Source of the DNA: Pomphorhynchus laevis
Lineage: Eukaryota > Acanthocephala > Palaeacanthocephala > Echinorhynchida > Pomphorhynchidae
Assembly (NCBI GenBank): GCA_012934845.2
Contig: WNNJ02001804.1
Coordinates: forward strand, 1-64,000
Reading direction: 5' to 3'
Length of the DNA: 64,000 bases
Shown here: positions 31,201 to 43,149 of the stretch, piece after piece
Position numbering within the stretch: position 1 is the first letter of the stretch
Layout: each line of letters begins with the position of its first letter
Made by a program: the position numbers and the translations under genes
The notes under the pieces: model-generated
The model's database searches: none
What the model was told of the DNA's origin: nothing
The model's input: the letters and a program-made list of their open reading frames with translations, nothing else

Positions 31201-34200
31201 ACCCGAGTCATGTAAATCAGTATGTTGATAAGTTATTTTAATGTTTTGTCTTTCCGGTCTTTTCTTTCCTAAAAGACCGGAAATTGAATTTTTTCTTAAT
31301 AGGAATTTTTTATCGATTGACTCGACTGTTGAAGTAGTAAAAATCAATAAATCAAAATTTAACAAAATTAGTCAAAATTATATTTATGATCAAAATTATA
31401 TCAAGTTAAAATAAAAAATTGAAATTTTAAATAAAATTCAATTTTTATGAATTGAATAACAAATAACAGACGATGTATAAGAATAAGTATTAGAGGTTAT
31501 CAGGAGGAACTGCTATGCTATCAGGTTTCGGCCCCTAACTCCTTTACCCAACGTATTTGAGTTAATCAAGAGGAACTGCTATGGCATCAGGTTTCTGCCA
31601 TAATTCACCAACCCAACATAGCAGCGGGGCCAAATACATGCTAATGATGTATTTCCTCTGATAAAACTATCTAGTATCTTATTCTAATACAAAGTATATT
31701 ATTTATTATCCATCCAAAATAGAGATTAGATTATCTAATCTATTAAATCTATTTTTTATTGTAATACTCAGGCGTACGTCGTTGAAATTGGTAAGGATTA
31801 GAGGAAATTAGGAGGAACTACTATGCTATCAGGTTTCGGCCCCTGTTCCTCTACCCAACATGGCTGCTGGGCTAACAACGCGCTAATGACATATTTCCTC
31901 TGATAAAACTATCTAGTATCTTATTCTAATACAAAGTATATTATTTATTATCCATCCATAAAAATTTGCCACTTAAGAGTTTAAATTTATTCTTTATATT
32001 ATTGTGTTGATTTATATATTTTACTATTTTCTGCTTGATGTTATTTTTATAGTAACCTAGTTTAAAATATGTATCTATTAAATTATTTAAATGATTTTGA
32101 AGAAAGCCAATATCATTACATATTGTTGCAATTCTTAAAATTTCATTATTTAATGTATTATATTTTATGGTATGCAGGAATATAATTTATTTATTATTAA
32201 ATCATTAATAATTATAATTATTTATATATAATTTATTATAATATGAATATTTATTTTTATATTTAATTTGTGGATATCAACAATTATTTAATATGCTCTA
32301 AGATACCTAAATATTATTTTGAATTTATTATTTAATTTAATATTCATTAATAATCATTTCTCACATGGATCTTCTTTACATATGCAAAATACAAATCAAA
32401 TATACCTTATAGTATTAAAGCGTATGTGTTACAATTAATAGAACATTTATTGAGTAAATTAATTTTGAAATGTTACTAAATTGAACTTGATGAGTTACTT
32501 CAAATAACACATATGTAGCAGCTATATATGGCACAAATTTGTTCAATGGAACATTTAAAAATTCTGATTATAGTTGCATTCAAACATTTAATAAATAATT
32601 TCTCGTGTGGTGTTCCAATTCAAAAGGTTCATAATCCATACCTTTTATATACTACAGTGAAATATAGGATTGACACATCTGTTTTTATCGATTTTAAAAA
32701 AGCTATTATAATGTGCAATAGTTAATAGTTCAATATTGCGCTAGTTATTATTGCAATTATAGTTATTTTTACCAAAAAAACTACAAAATACGATATTAAT
32801 TTTAAAATAAAATTGAGTTTATCTTGAAAACGGACGTTTTCTAAAAATCAAAGCTAGTTTTGAAACCTTATATTTAAATTAAATTTAATTGATATTACGC
32901 TAACCTATCGCTAACATCTTCAGAAAATTGAAGATGAATAATTGAAAAATTGAAAAACTTTCTGAAGATGCTACCAGAGGTTAGCGAAATATCACTTTAA
33001 ATTTTAAAATAGCACTTTGGATTTATCGCTTTAAATTTCATGTTATTTTTTGATAAGTTTACATCATTCGGACTGAGATGGATTAAGTCTCGTAAAAGTA
33101 GTGGTAAAATAGTCTCGTAAAAGTAGTAAATCAATTACTACACATCGGAATCCTCGTAGGACCACTCATGCTAGGAAACGGCAAACAAAAACAGGTCTTT
33201 TTTTCTGATGCCAAATGCAATAAATATAATACTAAGTATATAGGGTATACCATCATACATGCACTAAAAGATTTTTTTTATTTTTTTACACATTAAAATG
33301 AGAGCTGATGGTGCGGCTACTATCGATGCAAATAATAATCATTAATTTAAGTACCACAGATTTGAATCATTTACAAATGATGCGAACAAAAAAGTAGATT
33401 GGTGAGTTGTGCTCCGATATGGAATAAGGACTAAACAACGCCAACCACGTTATAATTGGAATGACGTGACGTAGCGCTTTGAAATCGTTTAAAATACGTT
33501 TTGACATACCCATCACTTTTATTTCTTAATCTTTAGTCAATGCTGCTACTATAACCCTTTATTACAAACCCCTTATTTTTTAATCTGTAATGTTTGATAT
33601 TTGCTGCAATATCATGTACTGCCTTAAGTGTTGGAAGGGTGTCATTTAGTTTGATAAATGAAGGTTTAGCCAGCTTTTAAGTTGAATGATGATTTTTATC
33701 CATTAAAGATAATTTAGATAATTAATGGAAAATATCAGTAATTGAAAAATTACTAATTTTGTTTTTTTAATAATTGAATTCTTTTAATTTGCTGCAATAA
33801 ACAAATGTGTCAAAATTTTAGTGCCACAAGAAAATCTGCTTCGGTCGAGTGGCATTACGTTGCCAACAATGTTCAGTTTGCGTGCACATTGAATGCCAGA
33901 TTGAATTCCAAGAAAATTGTATTCTAGCAATGCGGGAGATGAGTACTCCACGTTTGAATCTTGCTGACTTCTGTCCTCCCGGTCCGCCGTTTATTCCACC
34001 GCTTATTTACTACTGCGTCAAGGAAATTGAACGAAGGGGTGTTGAAGTTGAGGGATTGTATCGAGCTTGTAGGTTAGTGATCTTTGTTAACTTAATTTAT
34101 AGCATCTAATTTATAAATAATTAGATTTTCTTAGTTCGGCTACGCCCTTTCATCATAAATATCTAAAATGTCTTAAAATTTAGTCTCCGTTTTCTTCTAA

Positions 34201-37200
34201 TTTCGAACATTAAGCTAAATAATAAATGAATATGAAATAAATTATTGTTTTAGATTATTTACTTAAATTACGCCTTCACATAGTAGAATTTTGCTTATTA
34301 AGTCATAATTATCTAATTCATTTAATTTACAATAATTAATAATTAATTCCTTATAAATAAAATAAAGAATTGAACGAAAAATTTAATTATTCGTTTTTTT
34401 ATACTATGTGACCTCTAGTCACCCTTATTATCAAACAAAATAATCTCAAACAATTTCTTAAATTGGTTTGTTTTAGTATACGAATTTGCTTCCTGTACAC
34501 TATCAACACCATGATAGCGTAACATAACGTTATTCCAATTAAATTTATAACTTCATAATTTAAATTATATAATAATTTAAACTCGTTTATGTTTTTGGCT
34601 TTCAAATTTGATAGAAAAGAATGTATGCAGATATTATTGTCTCGTTTTATTGCTATAAAAACTTTTACTTGAAGAAGTTTCTTGATTTTACTTTTAAAAA
34701 CGTTGAGTTACATTCTCAACCGCTCAACCTTATTGAACCGGCAAAAGAGTGCAGCCACCAAAAGGGTGATGTAGATTAGCAACAGTTGAGCGTCGACTGT
34801 AGGGTGTCTATCAGCTATTATTACGTCTGTAGCAAATATATAATTCAACAGTGTGCAGGTCACAGAGCAGTGAATACAATGAAAGTTATTCTGCTCTGTG
34901 AACCAAATGATTTATCGAATTTCCGAAAATGTTTTTCACAATGGAGTTTAAAGATATACTGTTTATGTTCAATTAAAGTCATGGGTTCTAATATGCGACA
35001 ACATTTTATTTAAATTGACTAATGTACAAACTATTAAAAACATTGAATTATGGACAATGGATCTAACACTTTGCGATCGGGTATCTAACGATAGAATTCA
35101 CAAGGCTTTTGAGGCAATGCCGATATCAGAAAAGGCGAGGGAAACGAGACTTAAAAGCTATGGCATGTTGTAAGATTTGCAGCGGAAACTCCCATTTGTG
35201 CATCCTCTGAACTTTGCGTTCCAGGCAATCGTCCCCACGGAAGATCAAAGCGCCGTTGGTTAGACTCGATCAACAAAGATCTGGCATCTTTGCAGATTTC
35301 AAGAAACAAAGCATACTAATGAGAGGAATGGAGGAAGCTGGTCATGGTAGCAGACCATACCAAGCAGGACAAATGAATATGATTAAAAATATTGCATTGT
35401 TTTATTTTAAAAAAAGCTTGATCACTTTATCTTATAATTTATGAAAAATGTATTATTTTTATTTAGTTCAGAACAGAAAGTCAAAGCTGTGAGAAATGCA
35501 TTTTTCAGAAAACGCTTAAGTTGTCCTGATCTGAGCAGAATATCAGATATTCATACAATATGCTGCGCTTTGAAGGAATTTATCCATTCGTTGCCTGAAC
35601 CACTTATTACTTATGTTCACTGGCATAAGTTTGCCGCTGCTCGCCGTAAGTGATATATCAATTACACATTGGTAAAATACAACGAAAATATATATTTTTT
35701 CTTTTGCATTTGTTTCGTACTTACTACTTTATTTGGTGCTAAGTATGCACGATAAAGTATGTCAGCAAATTAAAATTTGTAAGTTGATTAAGTTAAATTA
35801 AATAAACATTAGTTCATATGTTCCGTTTACATTTAACATTTATAATAATTTGTAGCAATGGAGTCAAATGAAATTAAACTAAAAGTAATTTCTTCGTTGC
35901 CATTAATTTATTCAAATTTATTAAATGGTGAAATATAAAAATACCGATAAAGTATGCCAGCGATGCTAGATACTGTAATTCTAATGCCTCTTACATGGCA
36001 TTAAAATAAGAATTTCTTGATCTTTCCACAATCACCTTAAAAATGACTAACTTCACATAGCTAATATTTTTTATAGTAAATAGTAATATAAAATAATAAT
36101 CATTTTAATATATGATATTTAATATTTGAAATATTAAATTACATTATAATAATGTAATAATATAATTATATTATAATATTTAATTATTAAATGTAATATA
36201 TTATATTACATTTTAGTATATGTTATTACAATGTATAATCAATATTTTAATATAATTTTATATTATTTTATATAAATGAGTTTTCTACTAAATAATAAAT
36301 ATGAATAAAAATATTTTTTAATATATTTATATTAATAATATATTAATATATTAATAATATATTGATATAAAATATATTTATATTAATATAAAATATATTA
36401 ATATATATTAAATATATTAATCTTTCATTTTTTTATATATGAAACTTAATATGTAAGTTTCATACTTACATACTCGTTTGTAATATTATACTCCAATATT
36501 ATAATATTACAATATATAATTTATGAAATTGTTATATTTAATCTGTAGAATTATTTAAAACGTCAAAACGGGTTGTCAATACAAATCAAATCAGCTAACT
36601 GAGTCTACGTATTTAAATAAAAGTCTAAATAAAAAATGCTAACCACAATTTAATTCAATAATTATAAATAATTTATAATTTTTATATGGCTAATGGCTAT
36701 TTTCAAATAAAGGCTAATGACGTTTTTCTTCTTATGAAATTTATTTATCTAGTATTATGTTCTAATACAAAGATTAATAAAGATAGATAATTATAATTAA
36801 TAAATAATTATAATAGTTATAATAATGTAATAACTGTCGTTCTTACATTCCGATAACTAATTCAGTTTAGTTTTTGTTCTACTTCTTTTCCTTGTATATA
36901 CTGTGTTTTACTTATCAATGAGACAAATTGTTCTAGACTACTGGTCGTTTCAGTTAGTATTATTTTATATCATTGTTAAGCTCTTAATTTCAATAAATTT
37001 CAATAAAGTATTTTCTCTGATGAATTAAGGATTATTATAACCTCTAATAAGGATTAGTAGTCATAAGGAGGAAGTGCTATGTTATCAGGTTTCGGCCCCT
37101 ATTCCTCGACCTATCATAGCAGCGGTTTCAAATAAAGGCTAATGACGTTTTTCTTCTTATGAAATTTATTTATCTAGTATTATGTTCTAATACAAAGATT

Positions 37201-40200
37201 AATAAAGATAGATAATTAGAATTAATAAATAATTATAAATATGTAACTATTTATTTATATAAATAAAAATAAATAATAAATAATTATATAAGATTTTATA
37301 CAATTTATATTTACATCAAGTTAAAAGTTAAAATTAAAATTAAATTTATAATTTTAATTAAATTTTTTATTAAAATTTATATTCATTTATTTATATATAT
37401 GAATTATGAACAAATCAAACAAGGAAACTGAGTCTACGTATTTAAAAGATTATGAATAATTTTACATAATAAATAATTTATGATATCTTATATAATTTAT
37501 ATCAAGTTAAAATTTGAAACTGAAATATTAAATAAAAGTCAATTTTAATGAATTGATTAATAAATAAAAGATGATCTATCAGAATAAGAGTTATACGTCA
37601 TCAGGAGGAACTGCTATGTAGAAACATCAAAGATTAAGTTAAGAATATCTTAACGGAATTGAATTAGTATACGATGTATTCGAATAAGGAATATGTCATC
37701 TTGAGGAACTGCTGTGTTATCAGGTTTCGGATACTATTTTTATATGACTTATATTCAAATTAACATTAAAATTGAAATTTAAAATAAAAAGTCAATTTTT
37801 ATGAATGACTAAGTTAAAAACGAATATATAAGAATAAGGATTAGAGGTCATCAGGAGGAACAGCTATGTAATCAGGTTTCGGCACCTATTCCTTGATCAA
37901 ATTTCATCTTTATAAATAATTATAAATAATAAAAAATGTTATATTAGATTTTGTATGATATTTATCAAGTTAAAATAAAAAATTGAAATTTTAAATAAAA
38001 GTCAATTTTAGCCACGAGATTGGTTATTAACACGATTATCAGATCAGCTAACTGACCTTCTTATTTTATATTACTTATAAATTAAAAAGTGATAAATAAA
38101 ATTTAATAATTAAATAATAAATAATTATAAATAAAAGATAATTGTTATACGAATTTATATAGTTTATATTAAAAATAAAAAATTGAAATATCAAAAATGA
38201 TATCGAGTTATTTCATTCGTTAAACAAAATTAGGTCGAGTCAATTATATTATCTTTTTACTTATATCATAATAACGATTATATCATAGTAACACAACGTT
38301 TTAAACAGAGGGAAAACAGCAGATTTTAGTGAATATTTAGTGAATGATGTCAGATCAAATAACTGAGTGTACGTATTTTATACGATATAAATATAAGTAA
38401 ATATAAATAAAATAATAATGCTAAATCAAAATTCAATAATTAAATTATAAATAATTATAAATAATAAATAATTGTTATACGAATTTATATAATTTATATC
38501 AAGTTAACAGTGAAATTTAAAATAAAAGACAATTTTATGAATTGACTAATCGATGTATCAGAATAAGGATTCGAGTCATCAGGAGGAACAGCTATGTAAT
38601 CAGGTTTCGGCACCTATTTCTTGACCCAACATATCAGCGGGACCAAATACGCGCTAATGACGTATTTCCTCTGTTGAAATTTGATTATTTAGTGTACCTT
38701 ATTTTAATACAAGGTATATTGTTTATTGCTTATCCATAAAAATTTTCTGATAATATTTTATTACTAGTTTTTTTAATAATATTTGTTGTTTTATATATGA
38801 CTGATTTAATTATAAATAAAAATTAATTAATTTAAATTAATTTAATTCATATAAATCCAATATATAGTTGATTTAATTTATATAATTAATTAAAATATAA
38901 TTGATTTAATTTATATAAGTAATTAAAATATAATTTATTTAATTTTTATAATTAATTTATATTTAATTGATATAATTGATAATATTTTGTTGATTTATTT
39001 CTCTATTATAAAAAAGTCATTAAACTTGAAAATTAAAAGAAAAATAATGTCGTATCAAGAATATAATAATACATAGTTTCAGTCAATGATAGTAGAACAA
39101 ATCAGATCAGATAATTGAGTATAATGCAAATAATATATACATGTCACCAGTAAATGCTTATTGCTTTTATGTACTAATGTTTACTTTCTGTCCTTTATCT
39201 GTTAGCTAAAGATAGTTAAATTCTAAGTAATTTTATTTTATTTATTATATAAATTGAAAATCGACTCTTTCAGAATTACAAGTTTTATTATTTAATTATT
39301 TTTTATTATTTAATCATCAAAACCATATTATATATGGTTTTGATGAAATATGTAAAATGTTAAGAATGAAGCCTTCAATTAAGTCATTTAGCAAAAAAAT
39401 GATCAAAACGAAAATGTAACTTTTGAATCAGGCAATTCTAATATTGCTTCATATTGGGATTTAATAAATTGTGAAACATTAATAATTAATGTATTAATTA
39501 GAAAAAGCGCTTGCGCGTAATATCCGGGACCATTTAATTAGGCGTAATCTGATTCCCCTAGGTTTTCATGGGTTCGTCAAAGGTCGCTCGGTTCATTCAC
39601 AGTAGGTGAGGTGGAGCAGTTTTGTCGGGAGAATAACCATCGTTTAGTTGTGGCTGTTTTCCTTGACTTTTCTGCTGCATTTGACCGTATCTCCATTTCC
39701 TTTGTGATCTCTTCTCCCAGTAAATAAATAATTAATAAATTATTAATTATTTAATTGATTCATTATTTAATTATTTAATTAATTAATAATTAAATAATAT
39801 ATAAAATATTTAATTAATTATATTAATTAAATATTAATTAATTAATAACTAATAAATTAATTATTAATTATCTTCATTCTAGGAGCAATTTTCAAGTTTA
39901 TATTACATTGTAATATATTGTTTATATTACATTTATATTACCTTGATAAGAGATTTATCAAATTTATTTATTTTATTAGCTGATGATTTGGCCTGTGTGC
40001 CTAGAGCTGTTAGAAGACTTCCGGTGGAGAACCAGCATACCCTTGCATTTTTGATGCTTCACTTTTTAAGGTTTGAATATTTGGTTTTTACTTTCATTTG
40101 AAAAAGCTTTTTGACGCGTTTTATTCTTAATAGATTTCTGGAGTTTCGCTCAATAGAATTTTCTAAGTCGTAAACGATTTTAATTTTGTCGAATAACTGA

Positions 40201-40868
40201 AAGATAAAAGAGATCTTATAATGATGTATTCTTTTCTAATTTTGATAAGAATATTGAAAAATTAGAAAAATATGTTAGTCGCTAAGAAAATCCATGGTGA
40301 TATATTTATTCTGATATTCATCAGCTTGCCTTGGCATAAAACTTTGACATAAAAATGAAATATTTCTTGATTGTACTTAACATATTAAGTTGATTGGATG
40401 TTTAACTCCAATCAAGTTAAATATTTGATTACAATTTGATTATCGAACCAAATTCAATAAATATTAATAAAATGACGTCCTTATTTTTTCCGTTTTAATA
40501 GGGTTTCAGAGATGCCGGTGTGTCGTATGGACACTAACAATCTGTCAAAGATATTAGGCCCTGTAATTGTAGGTAATAGTAGTGCAGAGCCGAGTAAATA
40601 TCGCTTGATGGTTGAGCTAAGCATACAGAAAAGAGCCATGGAGGCATTGTTTCGTGTAGATAGAATGTTCTGGAAACAAGTCTTACTCGACTCTCGTAAA
40701 GTAGTTAAACCAAAACGTATGTCGGCACGCAAAAAGAAACCAACTCCTCGCAGTTCTCTCACAAATAATCGGAAGCGAAGGTTTGTCAAAAGTTATGGTA
40801 TCATTTTGATTTGTTTGATCTCTCTCCTTTGTAGGACCAAAGGAGGAAAACGTAATTCTCGCAGCTAA
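25210..40868 (+). CDS. RACGAP1: Rac GTPase-activating protein 1 (MgcRacGAP / CYK-4 / Tumbleweed)
   Basis: Nine exons: 25210-25291, 25341-25543, 27950-28295, 31068-31219, 33822-34072, 35467-35645, 39980-40070, 40502-40780, 40835-40868. All introns are GT-AG and every phase matches; the product is 538 aa. Residues 35-100 form the coiled coil that in the family binds kinesin-6 (centralspindlin). Residues 246-294 match the C1 finger consensus H-X12-C-X2-C-X12-C-X2-C-X4-H-X2-C-X7-C exactly, across an exon junction. Residues about 306-500 are the RhoGAP domain, with the arginine finger in GLYR (R342) and the conserved Asn in NNLSKILGP (N448). The tail is Lys/Arg-rich. Family role: GAP for Rho-family GTPases at the central spindle, needed for cytokinesis. 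The protein is shorter than the human one (632 aa), mainly in the linker. Intron 1 is 49 bp and the last is 54 bp; that last intron keeps frame if retained. Other introns hold Penelope, RTE and LINE insertions, none touching a visible splice signal. Confidence 0.95.
25735..26350 (+). mobile_element. Penelope-like 3' tails in RACGAP1 intron 2
   Basis: Two or more degenerate tails, marked by TTTGTATTAGAATAAGATAC, GAGGCCAAAACCTGATAAC (25908) and GGGGCCGAAACCTGATAAC (26130), each followed by the AGTCAATTCATACAAATTGA hairpin block. No coding sequence remains. Confidence 0.65.
26580..27090 (+). mobile_element. More Penelope-like 3' tails in RACGAP1 intron 2
   Basis: Starts with GAAACCTGATAATATAGCAG at about 26609, with two further copies of the TTATTTATTAGTCAATTCAT block and the terminal TATCGTATAAAACACGTAGA segment. 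Degenerate and non-coding. Confidence 0.6.
29114..29129 (+). repeat. Target-site duplication, left copy
   Basis: ATCAATTATAAATAAA, identical to 30246-30261, bounding the RTE insertion. The final A supplies the first base of the ATG that opens the element's frame. Confidence 0.9.
29130..30245 (+). mobile_element. 5'-truncated RTE-type LINE with an open RT frame
   Basis: An uninterrupted 368-codon frame (29129-30235) covers most of the RT and the C-terminal domain: HVAFLDLEKAFDRVPHKLIW (motif A), SVGVHQGSALSPLLF (motif B), TILYADDVMLVS (motif C), then METKMLRWIAGKTRLDHVRN and a GKRPIGRPQKRWMDT C-terminus typical of the RTE clade. The endonuclease and RT N-terminus are lost by 5' truncation. 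It is bounded by a perfect 16-bp target duplication and ends GACGAAGAAG, a short 3' repeat rather than poly(A). The intact frame and duplication show a recent insertion, in sense orientation in RACGAP1 intron 3. The closest relatives I recall are nematode elements. Confidence 0.93.
30246..30261 (+). repeat. Target-site duplication, right copy
   Basis: ATCAATTATAAATAAA, identical to 29114-29129. Confidence 0.9.
30400..30885 (-). mobile_element. CR1/L2-like LINE fragment (APE-RT linker and RT start)
   Basis: The minus strand reads SNLILPELFHLLPVSPTEVS, NSSIRSRIFPSHWKSAIVRP and SSYRPISLLPTLSKLLERLI, matching 19480-19950 of the LINE at 18.3-21.3 kb. Both ends are missing, so this is an internal piece in RACGAP1 intron 3. 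It is useful because it keeps coding triplets where the longer copy has stops. Confidence 0.88.
31370..32185 (-). mobile_element. Penelope-like 3' tails and RT C-terminal module, inverted
   Basis: On the minus strand, a C-terminal module (about 32180-31940, ending KFLWMDN) is followed by two or three stacked tails at about 31930-31800, 31680-31565 and 31560-31370. Each has the GGTTTCGGCCCC or GGTTTCTGCCAT block. The variant middle tail matches the variant at 10.4 kb. It sits in RACGAP1 intron 4, antisense. Confidence 0.75.
32891..32994. repeat. Fold-back repeat with TTAGCGAAATATCA-type ends
   Basis: GATATTACGCTAACC...CTAACATCTTCAGAAA faces TTTCTGAAGATGCTACC...GGTTAGCGAAATATC across a 35-bp AT-rich centre. 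Same module as at 2916, 61629 and 61960. Confidence 0.75.
35050..35385 (+). mobile_element. Old RTE-type LINE 3' remnant
   Basis: Conceptual pieces DRIHKAFEAMPISEKARETR and NRPHGRSKRRWLDSINKDLA, then EEWRKLVMVADHTKQDK, correspond to the RTE C-terminal region (compare GVAPIADKLRESRLRW and GRPQKRWMDT in the fresh copy at 29.1-30.2 kb). Frames are broken and the sequence is much diverged. It lies in sense orientation in RACGAP1 intron 5. Confidence 0.7.
36590..38770 (-). mobile_element. Cluster of inverted Penelope-like 3' tails
   Basis: At least five partial tails read on the minus strand, marked by the AGGAGGAA...GGTTTCGG block at about 37065, 37605, 37690, 37855 and 38581. They are separated by TTGATATAAATTATA-type AT-rich 3' sequence and AGTCAATT hairpin halves. 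The last (38581-38760) is the most complete and includes the conserved 3' coding-edge sequence. All lie in RACGAP1 intron 6. Confidence 0.7.
39500..39715 (+). mobile_element. Non-LTR RT fragment (N-terminal palm)
   Basis: Reads RNIRDHLIRRNLIPLGFHGF, VKGRSVHS and, in another frame, VVAVFLDFSAAFDRISISFV. This is the stretch from the GF-x-GRS motif to motif A of a LINE reverse transcriptase. It is broken and differs from the CR1/L2-like family above. It ends about 260 bp before RACGAP1 exon 7. Confidence 0.7.
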
Positions 40869-40893
40869 CTCGACTATTTCAAACTAAAATGTG

Positions 40894-40899
40894 AATAAA
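40894..40899 (+). terminator. Candidate polyadenylation signal of RACGAP1
   Basis: AATAAA 25 bases after the TAA at 40866-40868. It is the first such hexamer downstream of the stop. A very short 3' UTR would result. Confidence 0.5.
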
Positions 40900-41439
40900 T
40901 GCGAAATTCTAATGTGTAACCATTATGTATTGTTTGTGATTTCATATATATATTAATAAGAAAGAACGGAGATATTCCTGCTTTGTAACGTATACGTTTA
41001 AAATTGTGAATTTGCGATATAAAAATTGCGATTGTAAATCTATTAAGTTGATTTTAGTCAGTAACTGAGAAGAATCATGTCTAATGCAATAAAATTACAA
41101 TTTTAAATTTGATTGTTAATCTAAGATCTTTTTAGATTTGGAATATATGATTCCAAAGATTAATATGCAAATTAATATCATAGATTTATAGCAATAACGA
41201 CTACACAATTTATGTATTTTTGTTACTAATAGATGTTAAATACAGTTTAAAATATACGATTTTAAGTTACATATCAGAAATTGTGTAGCGGTGAAATTTT
41301 TATTAAGATTTCTTATTTAAGCTAGTCACATTTACAATTATAACTATCAAGCGTGACTATATTTGCTTCGGCTATCGTCACTGGCTAGCTACATTCAATG
41401 ATAAAATACTCAAAGAATACAATTAAATTATAAAATTTA

Positions 41440-41640
41440 ATAAATAAACTAAAAATTAACATCTTTATGTTATCGGGTTTCGGCCTCTGTTCCTCTGCCT
41501 AGCATAGCAGCGGGACCAAATACGTGCTAATGACGTATTTCCTATGATAAAATTCGATTATCTAGTGTACCGTATTCTAATACAAAGCATAGTTTTTATT
41601 ATTAATCCATATTTATTTGGCTAAATTGTTGTTTATAAAA
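41440..41640 (-). mobile_element. Penelope-like 3' tail, inverted
   Basis: A minus-strand tail with TACGTCATTAGCACGTATTT (hairpin with a perfect stem), GGTCCCGCTGCTATG and GAGGCCGAAACCCGATAAC. It provides one of the compensatory changes in the hairpin. Confidence 0.75.
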
Positions 41641-41713
41641 AAATTTAACGCAATATTAGGTTTTTTTATTGACGAATTGCAAACTTACTAATAATAACTA
41701 TGCCGAATATCAT

Positions 41714-41905
41714 AAAAGCAAATACGTTCCGGAAGTTCACAAGTCCGATCAACATATGTGATACTCTTTTTAAATTCATGTTGTAAATCCACTTACCGCA
41801 TGATTAAAGCGAATACGTTCTGGAAGTTCACAAGTCTGACCAACATAGAATTACAACATTCATGTTGTAATTCAACTTACCGCGTAATTAGTAAGTCGTT
41901 GTATG
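41714..41905. repeat. Two-unit direct repeat with embedded palindrome
   Basis: GCAAATACGTTCCGGAAGTTC...ATGTTGTAAATCCACTTACCGC is followed directly by a second version with few changes. The second unit contains the palindrome AATTACAACATTCATGTTGT. Origin unknown. Confidence 0.7.
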
Positions 41906-42113
41906 ACTCTTCAATAAGACTGGATGGTTATAGCGGAATATAAGCAAATTAATGTGCAGTGAAAGTCGAAAAAATAAATAAAAATAAAGACAGACAAAAA
42001 GATAAATTTAAATTAGTGTAATTTCGAATTAAGGATAATTCACAGACAAAGATGTATCAAGACAACTAATCAGAGTGAGACAAAATGAGCTGTGAGTCAA
42101 AATTATTGCGGAA

Positions 42114-42331
42114 GTCGTCTAAAAATATGCTGGAGAGACGCCTGAAGTTTGCAGGAAGGGCGTAATTGATACAATCTGATATTATTAGGAAAGTCGTTGT
42201 AATACTCAAAAGGGTATAAATATAGATTAAATAAACATAGATAAGTTTAATTCAAACATAGATAAATATTCATTCCTAGTTGCCTACACCTTAAAATTCA
42301 AACGATATATAACGATATGTTTCTGATGACC
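42114..42331 (+). repeat. 218-bp direct duplicate, first copy
   Basis: From GTCGTCTAAAAATATGCTGG to CGATATGTTTCTGATGACC, repeated almost identically at 42651-42871. The part AGGGTATAAATATAGATTAA matches the N-terminal Penelope-like copy near 44240, so the unit is element-derived. Confidence 0.9.
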
Positions 42332-42650
42332 ACTACTCCGTATTCCGACACAACGTATGTTATTTATTAGTCAATTCATAAAAATGACATTTATTTTAAA
42401 TTACAATTCTTTATTTTAACTTGATATAAATTATAAAAAATCTTATAACAATTATTTATTTTTTATAATTATTTATTCATTATTTATAATTATTTATTCA
42501 TTATTTATAATTATTTTTTATTTAATTATGTAACTTTTATCTATTTTGAAAGACTAGATAAGCAAATTTCATCAGTGGAAATATTTCCTTATTTGGCCCC
42601 ACTGCTATGTTGGGTCGAGGAATTAGGGACCGAAACCTAACAGCATATCA
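42332..42650 (+). mobile_element. Penelope-like 3' tail between the two 218-bp duplicates
   Basis: Contains TTAGTCAATTCATAAAAATG, the AT-rich 3' segment, and a second block with TTTGGCCCCACTGCTATG and GGGACCGAAACC. It is enclosed by the duplicates like the body of a composite repeat. Confidence 0.65.
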
Positions 42651-42871
42651 AGTCGTCTAAAAATATGCTGGAGAGACGTCTGAAGTTTGCAGGAAGGGCG
42701 TAATTGATACAATCTGATATTATTAGGAAAGTCGTTGTAATACTCAAAAGGGTATAAATATAGATTAAATAAACATAGATAAGTTTAATTCAAACATAGA
42801 TAAATATTCATTCCTAGTTGCCTACACCTTAAAATTCAAACGATATATAACGATATGTTTCTGATGACCTC
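42651..42871 (+). repeat. 218-bp direct duplicate, second copy
   Basis: Near-identical to 42114-42331. Only a few bases differ, so the duplication is recent. Confidence 0.9.
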
Positions 42872-43149
42872 TACTCCTCATTCCGTATGAGGAGTAGAGG
42901 TAACACGTATGTTATTTATTAGTCATTTATTTTATTCTAATTCAAACATAGTTAAGTTTAAAATTCAAATTGCTTCAAGCGATCAAGTTTAAATAATTAG
43001 TTATTGATCAATAGTCAGGACGTGTAAAGCGTGGAGATAAAGTGGATGAACATTCAAGATCATGTTTTTGATTATGTATGTGATTGTGAATTAAGGAAAA
43101 TGCTATCAAAGGTATAAATATAGATTATGAATTATAAAATATTTACTGA

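Noticed and set aside
32528-32725. 65-codon plus-strand frame in RACGAP1 intron 4
   Set aside because: No domain, no splice compatibility with neighbouring exons.
35441-35466. ATG at 35441 as a gene start
   Set aside because: The frame runs into RACGAP1 exon 6. The bases before 35467 are the intron end with its TTTATTTAG acceptor.
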